This document shows, piece by piece, positions 43,096 through 54,451 of a stretch of DNA of 64,000 nt; within the stretch, counting starts at the first letter, position 1; the number at the start of each line of letters is the position of its first letter. This stretch comes from Aporrectodea caliginosa (taxonomy: Eukaryota > Annelida > Clitellata > Crassiclitellata > Lumbricidae). The notes beneath the pieces were generated by a model, which was given only the letters and a program-made list of their open reading frames with translations, was not told the origin of the DNA and did no database searches. The stretch is from the NCBI GenBank assembly GCA_020284085.1, contig JACEVL010000960.1, forward strand, positions 1 through 64,000, in the 5' to 3' direction. Position numbers and translations under genes: made by a program.

Positions 43096-43300
43096 ATTAA
43101 GTGGGACGCGGTTGTATAGAGGTAAGTTCGGAGCTTTGTAACCGGAGGTTCGCAAGTTCGAATCTACCTCAAGCCACTGCTTAGCGATCCTGGACAAGTT
43201 GCTCACCGACAATTGTCTGTGAGGAAGGCAACAGGAAACCACCTCACTCATCTCATAACCGTGTGACATAAAAGTCAATGGACCTGCCTTCAGGCACAGA
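43096..43300 (+). mobile_element. tRNA-derived SINE in linker C intron 1
   Basis: B box GCAAGTTCGAATCTACC and conserved body; third copy of the SINE next to the LDLa exon. Confidence 0.75.
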
Positions 43301-43337
43301 ACTCATCATCATCATCATGATCACTAGATGCTATAAT

Positions 43338-43820
43338 ATGGACTTCTTGCCTTCAGCAGTCGCGGCTTCGCGCCCGCAATTCCCCCGCTCGGACGTTCTT
43401 GTGGGTCTCCCAACTTCTTGACCGTGGCTGCGCCCCTCACTGGGACTGCTGGGTGATACGAGTCACTGGCACTGGCGTCTATTTGATATTTTGATATGGA
43501 TTTTGGCGTGTCAGTAAACGAACCATGTACAATTCAATTTAAGCATAACAGAACAGCCAGAGAGATATATATAGTTCCAGGACCCAGTATGAATGAATGG
43601 AAAGAATGGATTGCATTAAAATAAAATTGATGTATAAATGGTTAAATATGGTTTCTCTTAGATTTGGCTAATTATAAGACTAAATATAATATGTTATTAA
43701 TTTAAGGATACAGAAAAAGAATATCAAATTCTAAAGATGAAATCTGTGTATACCACAATTATATATCTGCTTCAATCTATGTCGAGCATCTAAAACACTG
43801 CAAACGTTCGCATGACTCCA
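43338..43820. repeat. segmental duplicate of 61510-61645 plus 63613-64000
   Basis: GGACTTCTTGCCTTCAGCAG ... CACTGCAAACGTT is collinear with the window end. It keeps one copy of CTGCTGGGTG at the place where the partner carries a MULE. Confidence 0.88.
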
Positions 43821-44186
43821 ATGGATTTTGACTTTCAACGTTTTGTTTCCTTTTAGTTTACCGAGAAAAAATTCATTTCATTATTGCCAAAAATAACTAT
43901 AGTTTGCAATGACAATGTAAAGTTTCTAATTGGCTGGAAAGAACAATGTTACGATGCAGGTCCACTACTCCACTAGACTAAAACTTTTGTACGTAGTTGG
44001 TACTTGTCGCGTACACTCTACATTTTTTTAAGAAAATATGTACAATGCATATTTCCGCCCGAAGTACACGTTTTGAAGCACCAGGATTGGACGCTAAAAA
44101 TTAGTAATTATCATTCCACAAATTTAGCAACCGCTGAAGGTGTCAATCATGAGTAAATATTACAGATTCAGAAAAGCTTCTCTTTT
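43821..44186. other. no gene recognised
   Basis: AT-rich upstream region of the methyltransferase gene; no element recognised. Confidence 0.4.
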
Positions 44187-44261
44187 TTAATCTCCCTCCT
44201 TCCCTCCCATCCCTCTCTCCCTTCAATCCCTCCCTCCCTCTCTCCCGCCCCTCTCTCTATG
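44187..44261. repeat. polypyrimidine tract upstream of methyltransferase
   Basis: About 75 bp almost entirely of C and T, 160 bp before the start codon. It may be promoter-proximal structure or chance simple sequence. Confidence 0.75.
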
Positions 44262-44419
44262 ACACCACCACACGGAACTCGACTCAAAATCTACTATTTA
44301 GAAGAGCTGCAGGGTGTCAAATAGAGAGTAAATATCCGGTAACTCTCAGTGTCTTGACGAAATAGATGTTGTTTATGTTTTCCAGTTTATTCTAAATTTA
44401 ATTAAAAGACTAAAGAATT

Positions 44420-44911
44420 ATGGCGACAAATTCACGTGGGTATGACATAGAGGAAGTATCTCAACACTACGCCAAATATCGTCCAACTTATCCACCAGGG
44501 CTCTATGAAAAGATCCTCCAGTACCTCGATGAAGGATCGGAGGGAAACGGAAGAAGAGGTCTGGCTGTGGACGTCGGTTGCGGTTGTGGTCTCAGCACAT
44601 TGATGTTGGTCAAACACTTTGAAACCGTGATTGGGATCGATAACAGCGAAACCCAACTGAAGAAGGCGCAGGCGGCCAGTGCAGAGTTCGGTAACGTCTT
44701 GTACAAGTTGGGATCTGCGGAAAGCGCGAGTTCACTTGTGACCACGGAGAGCGTTGACCTCGTCACAGTGGGCATGGCATTACATTGGTTCGAAATTGCA
44801 AGCTTCTACGAGGAATGCCTCAAGATTTTGAAACCAGGAGGAGCTTTGGCTGTCTACGTATACAATATCCCTGTCTACGACAACCCTGAAGCTAACAGAC
44901 TTATACAGAGG
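44420..44911 (+). CDS. methyltransferase exon 1
   Basis: 164 codons, first ATG after AAGAATT, donor CAGAGG/GTGAGA. The open frame runs on into the intron to 44986, but motif content ends at the donor. Confidence 0.85.
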
Positions 44912-47900
44912 GTGAGATCACTTTTCTACTTCTATTTGCGTAACACTGGCTATTTTAAGCGATTGAGCATTTCCAAAATAACCTGAGAATAATCAAGAAA
45001 AAATAATACACACACGGCCTTGGGCCTATATATAATTATTATTATGAACTACCCAACAATTATAGTAGGAGCCGCAATAACCTTATAATAAAACAACATA
45101 ACTATGCTATACAGAGTCTGATAATATACGACTGACTTCTAAATCTTTACTGAATGTTCCAGACTGCCAACTGACAACATTCTACAGAATTTCCATCAAA
45201 TTGTGTCTTCTCACGCTGCAGGTTGTGTTAGATTTTTTAACGGATTTATTGTAACAAATAAAAGGTTCGACGAAAACTATCATCTTTATAACTCAAAATG
45301 TTCAGTCAGTCCAGTCAGCCATTTTAACCTTCAGGCAAGAGAAGATCTTATATCCAATCAAGATACATGTAGTCGTTATAGTTGTTATATAGCACCTATA
45401 TTTAACACCCCTCCTTAACGACTACAAAGCAAATACTGGTCTTTAGATTAATCCAATATCCAGAGTGAACTGTCTAGTCTTTACAGCTTCCAAAGGCTTT
45501 GTGAGAAGGTCAGCAATCATTATTTAACTCGGGCAGTATTTCACTTCCAGTTCCTTAGATTTACAAAGATCCCGAACAAAATAGTACTTTGTTGCAATGT
45601 GCTTTGTTCTGTGACTTGCCTTCTCATTCTGCAACAGTTTTATACAACTTTGGTTATCTTCGAATAAGACAGTTGGTCCAATGATGTCTTGATTTAGGTC
45701 TTCCAACAGTCTTCTCAACCAGAGTGCTTCTTGTGTAGCTTCCGTTAGAGCTATATACTCCGCTTCTGTTGAGGATAATGTCACCATAGATTGCTTTCGG
45801 CTTGCCCATGAAATTGGTGCTCCGAAATACTTGAACACGTATCCAGTATTAGATTTTCTGTCCTTTGCATCATCACCCCAATCTGCATCAACATATCCAA
45901 TAAACTGTTGATGTGATTCACACAGGTTTCCTAATTTTAACTTTTTGTCCATTGTGTGTTTTAGATAACGGTAGATTCTCTTTACTTCCACCCAATCACT
46001 TTCCTTTGGATCATTAACATGTCGTGAAAGTATTGATGTTCCCACCGCTATGTCTGGTCTGGTATTTGTTGCCAAATAGTTCTATGCTCCAATTGCACTT
46101 CTGTAAATTTCTTTAGATTTTGCATCTTCTTTAACTTCTTGTCTTTTGTGGTAACCTGGATCGACTGGAATGTTTGATGGTTTACTGTCAGTTAAGTTGA
46201 ACTTGTCCAATTTTCTTTCAATATATCCTTTTTGGTGCAACAGAAAAATCCCATTCTCATCTCTTTCAAATTGTATTCCTAAATAGTATCTTAAGTTTCC
46301 AAGGTTCTTCATGTTCAGAGTATGACCCATCCGTTCGTCAAAGTCTTTTAGCATAGAATCTTTCGTTGTAGCCACAATTAAGTCATCTACATGTATGGAA
46401 ATGTACATCCATTCTCCATTTTCCTGTTTTGAATACAAACACGGATTGTTACTCCTCTTGAATCCATTGGTAATGAGAATGTCATTAAACTTTCTGTTCC
46501 ATTCATTAGCTCCCTGCTTGAGACCATACAAGTTCTTTTTGAGCTTGCACACAACTTTATTGCCACCTTCATGATAGCCCTCAGGTTGTTTCATGTAGAC
46601 TTCATGTGACAAGTCTCCATTCAGGTAAGCTGTTTCGACATCATAGTGTTTCACTATCATGCCCTTAATTCCTACTATAGTCAAAATTGTTCGAAGTGTT
46701 GTTGGTTTTGCCACAGGAGCAAAAACTTCGTCATAGTCATCTCCGTATTTCTGTGAATAGCCTTGAGCGACTAAACGTGCTTTATATCTGGTAACATTTC
46801 CTTTTTCATCTTTCTTTACTTTATACACCCATTTGCTTCCAATTGCTGTTTTGTTTTCAGGTAATTCTGTCAGAATCCATGTTCCATTCTCCTTCAGTGA
46901 TTCCATTTCTTCATTCATGGCTGTACACCACTGTTCTGCTTGTTTGCCAGTTTGTCAGTATGTTCATGGATTTGTTTACTAGTTGCATCTTCTTCATCTG
47001 AATCTGATGACTGTTCTTCAACTAGGTCAACATCACTCCCTATTTCTTTTGATGAATGTGGATCACCTTCTAAGAAAATGACGTCTTTACTTATTTGTAT
47101 TCTGTTCGTATTGACATCAAGCAAACGGTAGCCTTTTGTACCTCTTTCATAACCGACAAATACTAACTTTCTGGCTTTATCGTCCAGCTTCTGTCTTTTC
47201 TCGGATGGTACTGCAACATAAGCTGTTGAACCGAATCTCTTGACATAACTTAAGTCTGGTTTTCTTTTATTCCATCCTTCATATGGGGTTGTCTCCTTCC
47301 CATCTACTGGTAATCTGTTCTGCAAATGGTTGGCTGTAATTATTGCTTCACCCCAAAATTTCATAGGCAATCCAGAGTCCATTAACATACACCTTGTCAT
47401 TTCTGTCAGGGAACGGTTCTTTCTTTCTGCACATCCGTTCTGCTGTGGTGTGTACGGTGTAGTAAGTTCAGCTCGGATTCCCTCAGCTTTTAAGAAAGTC
47501 TGTAATCTTTCTGCAGTGTACTCCCCTCCTCTATCTGATCTAATCTTTTTGGGTGTTTTACCAAATTTGGTCTGTACACATCTGACGTATTCTTTTATCT
47601 TTTCTGGTACTTCTGACTTATGGCTCAACAAGTATACCTCAGTATATCTGCTGACGTCATCAATCATGGTCATGAAATATCTTTTGCCTCCTGGAGTTAC
47701 GTGTTTGCATTGGTCCGCAAACATCTGTATGAATTAAGTCCAGAATTTCAGTAGTCTTTGATTCTGACTTCTTTGGAAAAGGTTTTCTTCTCATCTTAGT
47801 CTTTATGCAGCATTCACATACTTCTGAAAATTGGCATGGCTTTATGTTAATTCCAGATGCTTTATTCTGTTTTTCTAACAGCCTTATTGCTTGTGAGTCT

Positions 47901-50900
47901 CTATGTCCCATTCTGTTGTGCCAAACATGTATGCATTCTGCTTTGCATTGTACTTTGTTTCCTTCAGTCATCTTTTGCAACTTCTCTGAGATGTTCAGTT
48001 CAAATAAACCATTGTTTTGCACTGCTTTAGCAATTGTTTCTCCATTCTTTATGATACTGCACTGTTCACCTTTGAAGTGGACCTCTAAGCCTTTATTGAC
48101 TAGCTTCTTCACGGAAATTAAATTTCCACGCAACTGTGGTACATATAGCACATCACACAATTTTGCTAGGTGGCCATTCCCATCTTCTTTTGTGCACTGG
48201 AGAAAAAAGTCACCAATTCCGGCAGTCTGTATCTTTTGTCCATTTGCTAGGACAACTTCTCCTTTATGCTGGTAATTGAGATTTTCAAAGAAATTCTTGT
48301 TACTGCACATGTGTGCTGTAGCACCTGAATCAATATGCCAAATATGGTCAACATCCATATCACAAGTTTTAAAACAAGAATATGATTTCTGATTTTCTTC
48401 CAGATTTTCCTCAGTCACATTTTCCTTTAGTGTTTTAGCTGTGTGATCTGGGTTTTTCTTCTTCTTCCATTCAATGTATTTTCTGCATTCCTTCTTTATG
48501 TGGTTTGGCTTTTTAGAGAAAAAACAGATAAGAGTTGTTTTGGGTTTAACTTCTCTCTTTGTCATCTTTAGAACTTTTGGTTCTTGATCATTGTGCATCG
48601 AAAGAGATTTAGATTTTCTTTTGAATTCTTCCAGAAGCTTGTTTTTCACTAATTCTATAGTCAGATCTTCTTCAGGTCTTGTTTCGAGTGCGGTAATTAG
48701 TGTTCCATAGCTGTCTGGTAGGCTACTGAGAAATAGTGCTACAGATAGGTGTTCTGCCAGTGTTTCTCCTAAAGATGCCAACTGTCAATTAGATTTTGCA
48801 TTTCTGCTAGATGATTTTCCATGTCGCCATGTTCTGTAAGTTTTAACCCACATAGTTTCTTTAATAAGTTCACCTTACTTGATAGGGTAGCCTTTTCGTG
48901 GTATTTCTGTAGTGCTTGCCACGACCCCTTTGCTGTTGACTGTTTCCGGACGAGATGAAGTTGGTTGTCTTCTACTTGTAGACCGATTATTGCCCTGGCT
49001 TTTCCGTCTTTGGTCTGCCATTCCGTAGTTACTGGATCAGGAGCTTCCTTAACAATTGTTTCCCACAGATCCTCTTTAGTCAGCAGAAGTTCCATCTTGA
49101 ATTTCCAGGTCTGATAGTTTTGATTATTGAGTTTTGCGAACTTACTTGAACTTTTATCCGCCATCTTTTCCTTATCAGTTGAAGCGATAGTCCAAGGTTA
49201 TGTCACGCTATGGTCACGCTATGGTCACGCGTACAACTGTTCGACAGCGTTCTTTATGTTTTCGATCGCTAAACGTCTTTTACTATTACATCCGTTTATC
49301 GACGTATACCCACGTGTTCTGGGTCCATAACCTGTTAGATTTTTAAACGGATTTATTGTAACAAATAAAAGGTTCGACGAAAACTATCATCTTTATAACT
49401 CAAAATGTTCAGTCAGCCCAGTCAGCCATTTTAACCTAAGAATTTTAACCTTCAGGCAAGAGAAGATCTTACATCCAATCAAGATACATGTAGTCGTTAT
49501 AGTTGTTATATAGCACCTATATTTAACAGGTTGTGTCTTGGAGCATACTCTTAAGAACTGGTCTGTCGACTTGTGTGAATCCTTGAATGGCAAAATCATG
49601 CTACTGTATCAGAATACGTCAGTGCATATGTATTTCAGCAAGATGTGGGAGAATTTTGCTGCTTGAACCTGTTTAATTAACTTGTATTTTCAGGTTCGAA
49701 TAAAAATGCAGTTTTCTTCCAAATATAAACATAAATGTACCAATCTGCAGCTTATTAATAAATCAAATGGCAGTATTATTAGCCTGCTGATTGGATTGCA
49801 GCGTGGAGAGTAGGCCTACAGGTTAGCGCCTTCCCGAGGCGATAACTTTGTAAGGACCTTGAACAAATCTTTCACACACAATTGCCCGGCGCAATCGATG
49901 ACCTATATGGTCGGCATTTATGACCTTTGAAAGTAGGGCTATTTCTGAAGCGCCGTGTAACTGTATCAGACAGTCTGTATGCGATACTTGGAAACGTTCA
50001 CAGTGCAATCAGTCCCTGCTATCGCTGCACTCAAACTCCAATACAAAAGAGCTTCCAGAATGCATCACTTGCGTAATCCCAACAACGCTTGGACAACCTA
50101 GATGCGAATAGATTGGGTTGCCATACGTGCGGGAAAAGGAGAACATGATTGTCCTCCTTTTTGGCCTCGTGTCCTCTGTCCGGCAGGCAAAGATAAAAAC
50201 CTGAAAAATTTCAAACTTTGTATGATTATTGTATTGGGCTACTGGCAATTATTTCATGGCAGTTTTAATGACTTTACACACGCATGTTGTCTCTAAGTTC
50301 CCCTCGGGCCCTACCAGGCTAACAGTCCAATCTATACTGACATATTTTTTTTAGTTCAGCTCTATTTCTTCCAGAAGTTTGTAGTCCATGATCTGAGTAA
50401 TGTTACAAACAAGCTGTCTATGGACTGTCTTTAAGATTCTATGGTCAAACTGCCAATTTTATTTGATAAAGTTCTGCAATGTGACTTCGCTCCTTTGTTT
50501 CTTAGGAGACCTCTTGACTCCGGAGTGAAGCATTAAGTGCATCCTCATGTTCTTTCTTTCCGGCTTTCTGTGTCCCCCTTAGGCTATCCATGTATCTGGC
50601 AACCCTGCGGAAAGTAGGCCTACGTCAAAACTCATACCAACTCATATAACAGTTTATGTGATTTTTCTATGAAACGCCTAAACATATAATTATTTTGTGA
50701 ACGAAGATTTTTAGAGAGGTCTTTAAGGACTACTGGCAGCAAGGTTCGGACAACATGTTCAACGGCTACACAGAACCGTGGGCTTTTCTACGACAGTTCT
50801 TCGACCAGTGTGTTAGGTAGGTTGCAATTCGTTCACACGCGATCTATCTTGGAAGACACTTAAAAAACACTCAGACTGAAAATATTTCGCTGAATTTATG

Positions 50901-53694
50901 ATAATTTTATTAGTTTCCAAGGATATCTTGATTATTTTTTTTAGTAGACAACCTTTCAGTAAACCAGCTCTTATGGCTATTACAACTTAATGGTGAGTTC
51001 CAGCACTTTTGGACCATGTCCCATTTACAACCATGATTCGCCCTTGACCATCATCGCGGAGACTATTTCGTTTCACCTTGATCTTGTGCTATGACGTCAA
51101 AAACTCACCAGACTTGTTTTCTAAATTAATGAGGCGTTGCATATTGTAGTCATTCATTTGTTCATTCGTTCATTCAAAAAACTTAAATATTCCTCCAAGA
51201 TACTATGGCTAATGTAGGTAGATGGGTCGAGTGGTAGATGGGTCGAGTTGTAGCTGGGTCGAGTTGTATTTGGGTCCAGCGTTAGATGGTGCGAGTCGTA
51301 TATGGGTCGAGTCTCGAGTGGTAGATGGGTTGAGTTGAGTAGTATAGAGTGTAGCATTCTGGCGCATTTGACCTAATCCTTGGTCAAAATCACCCATTTT
51401 CGCCATGTACGGACCTAATATAGGCTTAAATCAGCAAACACTAACCTATGTTAGGCCCAAATCACCAATTTTCACCATGCACGGCCATAATTCTTGGTCA
51501 AAATCACTCACCCCACCATGCAAACACTGGCCCAGAAGTCTACAACTGTCTTCTACAAGCGTGATCACTCGGAACATCCCGACGATCTGGACGTACTTCT
51601 TGACAGGTAGAACTACGAATTTTCAATATTTCCAGGAAAAAGAGAGATACGAAGTATTGAATAAATAGACATACCAGCCTGTTGTTTAGCACACTCCTGC
51701 AGACTCAGTCTTCGAGGAATATAAACCCATCCTCGAATCGGACTTGCGCCGTCTCCTCTACGCTTCTAACTTAAAGTCATGTGGACTGGATACTCTTCCG
51801 CCGTTCGTCATTGCTGACATTTTAGATGACATTGTCCCGTTCTCACTGTACTTATTTAATAGGTCATTGTTTGTAGGTCTTTTGCCTTCCTATCAGAAGT
51901 CTGCCATTGTTTTCCGTACTCTTGAGAAGTCTATTTTGGATCCTAGTCAATGTCAAAATTACTGCCCTATTTCTAATCTTTCTTTTCTCTCTAAGACTTT
52001 GGAGCGACTTGTCTCTTTGCAGCTTCTTCCTTATCTTGAACAGTCGGGTCTTCTCCTGGTTTTAGAGTCCATCATTCCACCGAAACTGTTCTCTTATCTC
52101 TTATTTCGGACTAAGATAGAATAGCTTCAGAGTATTTCTGCCATGAAAAAATCTCATGTTACCCTGTTAGCGCTCCTGGATGCATCTTCAGCATTTGACA
52201 TGGTACATCATGACATTCCTCTACGTCGTCTTGAATTCTCCTTTAGTATTCGTGGGCCCTCTCCTTTCGTTAGACCGACGTGACCTCTTGGTGCCTCGGA
52301 CTCGGACTGCTACTGCCCAGTACTGCGCTTATGCGTCTGTTGGTCCATGCCTGTAGATTGTAGAACGTTCTTCCCTCCATGACTCGCTCTAGTATGATCT
52401 TAACTGGGGAACTTCTGTCTCTGCCCGCACTCTTAAGACTTTTCTTTTCACGTGGGGCTTTTCGCACTCGGATCGCCTCTGATTAGGTCGTACTGTGAGC
52501 GGCGCTTTAGAAATCTGTAGGCCCTAAATACAATACAATACAATTAAATCAGACTACATTTTTAATGTCCGAATAAACAACGAACTAAGTTTATGAATGC
52601 ATTGATTTATGCGGAAAATTAATTTAACTGACTGAATGACTTCATTAATTGGGCAAGAATGAATAAATTAATGTTATCTTTGATGCTAATGTGTATTGAC
52701 TTGCGTCTTATGCTGTCTTATATGGAGCAACTGGACAGAAGTAGTAGTACGAAGGCTGAGGGAAAGGGAATGCTAAGATAGGATAGCTTTCGAGTAGTTG
52801 GATGAGTTGGTCTGGGACGTTGCATATACATTCAGGTCACCTCAGCATTAAAATGTTGCCTTTCTTGACTTAGTTGGTCTCTATATCGTAAGCGCTTGAA
52901 ACCATTTTGTTCTACTTTAATTTCTGCTTTCAGTTCGGAAGCACTTCTGATGAGTCTATCTGATGACGCGCTAATACAAGTCTGTGATTACGATCACAAT
53001 TTCAAAAAGAAATTCTTATCGGCTGTTTGCCAATAGTTGTAGGGCCTAAGTGACGATTTTAGATGATGTGCATGCTGCACCAAGAAGGCCATTTTCTGGG
53101 GATGAACCGAATAAACGAATGATGACCTACCGACCCATCTACCACTGGACCCATATACAACTCGACCCATCTACCACTCGACCCACATGAAACTCGACCC
53201 ATCTGCCACTCGATCGATCAACCAACAGAACCATTGATGACCATATCGATTACGAAATCAAGATCTTCCAATGTTTCGATAGAGTCCTTTCCGAAAGACC
53301 AGCTTACTCTTACCGGCGATGCAAATAATGCAGTGCGTTGAAGTAAGCCTGATAAATTTACCCTGCCTGCAGCATGTCCACATAGAGCCCATAATATACT
53401 ACTTATATGCCTACGTGGGACCAGAATAGAGACCATAGAGGTCCAATCCAATGCCCTTTTAAGCCCTGGTAGGGAAAGTCTTAAATTTAGAAAACGGTAT
53501 AGAGACGGAAACGAAAGGAATTTATTTATGTGTTAGTGTGAACAATTAATATTGGTATTGCGATAAACGCACCTTGACATAGAAGATGTTATGTTTATAG
53601 ACTGAAGGAAGTCTTCGATACGGATTCAACTGAAGAGAGAGTTGTCAAAGCCAGAAGTCCAGTTGTTCTGCTGCTGGGAAGAAAGAAACTGTAG
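44420..53694 (+). CDS. class I SAM-dependent methyltransferase, 3 exons
   Basis: Exons 44420-44911, 50707-50816 and 53601-53694, predicted 231 aa. Exon 1 holds the AdoMet-binding core: LAVDVGCGCGLSTL (motif I), VIGIDNSE (motif II), VDLVTVGMALHWFE and LKPGGALAVYVYN. It resembles the small-molecule-type methyltransferases annotated as DDB_G0268948-like; substrate unknown. Exon 2 encodes FREVFKDYWQQGSDNMF and TEPWAFLRQFFDQC; exon 3 ends PVVLLLGRKKL, the usual C-terminal strand of this family. Phases agree at both joins (0, then 2). The protein is shorter than the roughly 260-290 aa I expect, so a phase 2-2 exon may be missing or unrecognised in intron 2. Intron 1 holds a copia element and intron 2 a MULE and a LINE. 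Confidence 0.7.
45226..45407 (-). repeat. copia 3' LTR, 182 bp
   Basis: TGTTAAATATAGGTGC ... AAATCTAACA on the minus strand. Confidence 0.93.
45450..46918 (-). pseudogene. copia reverse transcriptase and RNase H
   Basis: The RT has GSKWVYKVK, VAQGYSQ, DVETAYLNGDL and IHVDDLIV. The RNase H has YVDADWGDD and STEAEYIAL. A nonsense codon at about 46079 separates them, and another at about 45524 precedes the ADLLTKPL tail. Confidence 0.9.
46915..47724 (-). pseudogene. copia integrase
   Basis: Catalytic triad visible: MIDDVSRY, RSDRGGEY and NGCAERKNR. It overlaps the upstream frame with a frameshift near 47700 and shifts again near 46940. Confidence 0.88.
47660..49164 (-). pseudogene. copia gag and protease region
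   Basis: Gag starts MADKSSSKFAKLNNQNYQTW; a frameshift near 48775 links two frames. The zinc knuckle has lost its second Cys (CFFS instead of CxxC). The protease active site IDSGATAHM and the HxxxH/CxxC integrase-preceding motif (HVWHNRMGH, CECC) are present. Confidence 0.88.
49333..49528 (-). repeat. copia 5' LTR, 196 bp
   Basis: Same as the 3' LTR plus a 14-bp local duplication (AAGAATTTTAACC region) and a few substitutions, so the insertion is not recent. Confidence 0.93.
49534..50706. other. methyltransferase intron 1, no other gene
   Basis: No element recognised apart from unstructured short frames. Confidence 0.4.
50707..50816 (+). CDS. methyltransferase exon 2
   Basis: 110 bp between acceptor GAACGAAG and donor GTTAG/GTAGGT. 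The acceptor has a weak pyrimidine tract, and an AG eight bases later would break frame. Confidence 0.6.
51520..51665 (+). pseudogene. MULE transposase C-terminal fragment (family 2)
   Basis: HWPRSLQLSSTSVITRNIPT, then IWTYF and FQYFQEKERY. This is the W-R-LQ ... HPTIW pattern typical of FLYWCH-MULE transposase C-termini, here with I for H. Nothing of the catalytic triad remains. Confidence 0.6.
51668..52555 (+). mobile_element. LINE fragment nested in family-2 MULE
   Basis: KSCGLDTLPPFVIADILD and CPISNLSFLSKTLERLV give the RT; after an internal deletion the 3' end GAGCGGCGCTTTAGAAAT has an AATAC tail at about 52525-52553. Confidence 0.85.
53218..53451 (-). pseudogene. possible class-V aminotransferase-like C-terminal fragment
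   Basis: The minus-strand frame contains VRVSWSFGKDSIETLEDLDF and VIDMVING, similar to the C-terminal R-x-S-x-G ... T-x-E-D-x-D block of cysteine desulfurase/selenocysteine lyase-type proteins. It stops exactly beside the family-2 TIR. No other exon found; may be coincidence. Confidence 0.28.
53601..53694 (+). CDS. methyltransferase terminal exon
   Basis: Acceptor GTTTATAG, 30 codons, stop TAG at 53692-53694, ending LLLGRKKL. Confidence 0.6.
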
Positions 53695-54443
53695 ACACCT
53701 TCAGCCGTTTATAAAATCAGCAAACACAAGAGAGAGGATTGCAGAGATTCGGCTTTGTACAATTGAAGCCTTTAGGCCTAATGGTACTGTTGAGATGTCA
53801 AAAGGACAAAGCCATGCAGGACGATGGTTATCCTGCCAGCTTTTCTGCATGGGCCATATAGGACCAATATTTCCATATGAGACCCATGCAGACCCCATAT
53901 AGGTCCCATCTATTGCCCATGGAAATGCTTGCATAGACACACCCGCTTGATTCGGGATTATCCTTAAGTTTGTCTCTAGATTAGGCCTATTTGTTACCGG
54001 CGGCTTGCTTGATTCATAGCTTATAGTTAATGCTTATAAAACTTTAGTAGGCAGCAACACAGATACGAACAGTACAGCTATACTATGCGAAAATTATGAC
54101 AAATTAATTATGAACAACACATTCAGTGATCATCCGAACTAAATATGCAACGTTACAGTTGAATTTTATACTGATTTAAAGACGGTTCCATAATATATAG
54201 TGGACCTGATTACTTATTAAAAAATATGCCAGCCCTGTTTTAGCGCGGACGTTGTTATTATGATATTTTCTAATGTCGTAGAAATGAAAAGCCTAGCTTG
54301 TATGAATTAAGCTATCATTATTATGTTATTATCGACATGCTTGTGATAGCGATGCATAAATAATTCAAGTTTATATTTTGTTAGATCAGTCAATTCTAGC
54401 ACGTTGAGTGTTTAAAATGTGGTTTTCTAAGTATAAGTGCATA
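53695..54443. other. no gene recognised
   Basis: Repeated CCATATAGG/CCCATGCAG motifs at 53840-53920 suggest a small decayed repeat. Otherwise AT-rich. Confidence 0.35.
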
Positions 54444-54451
54444 TGGTAGAC

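Larger units (their letters stand above)
45226..49528 (-). mobile_element. Ty1/copia LTR retrotransposon in methyltransferase intron 1
   Basis: LTRs 45226-45407 (3') and 49333-49528 (5') begin TG and end CA and are flanked by an exact 5-bp duplication GGTTG at 45221-45225 and 49529-49533. Gag, protease, integrase, RT and RNase H follow in copia order on the minus strand. Next to the 5' LTR is GGTTATGGACCCAGAACACG, a candidate primer site resembling copia initiator-tRNA-Met sites. Next to the 3' LTR is a purine tract AAGGAGGGG. Frameshifts and stops disable it. Confidence 0.95.
51216..53216. mobile_element. MULE with minisatellite TIRs (family 2), degenerate
   Basis: The left array 51216-51345 has about 16-bp units around GATGGGTCGAGTTGTA. 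The right array 53128-53216 is the same unit inverted (ACTCGACCCATCTACC). The interior keeps a MULE C-terminal fragment and a later LINE. No target duplication was found and the outer ends are uncertain. Confidence 0.75.

Noticed and set aside
44987..45200. Continuation of the methyltransferase frame past 44911
   Set aside because: Family motifs stop at a good donor, and the read-through ends in a stop without family-like sequence.
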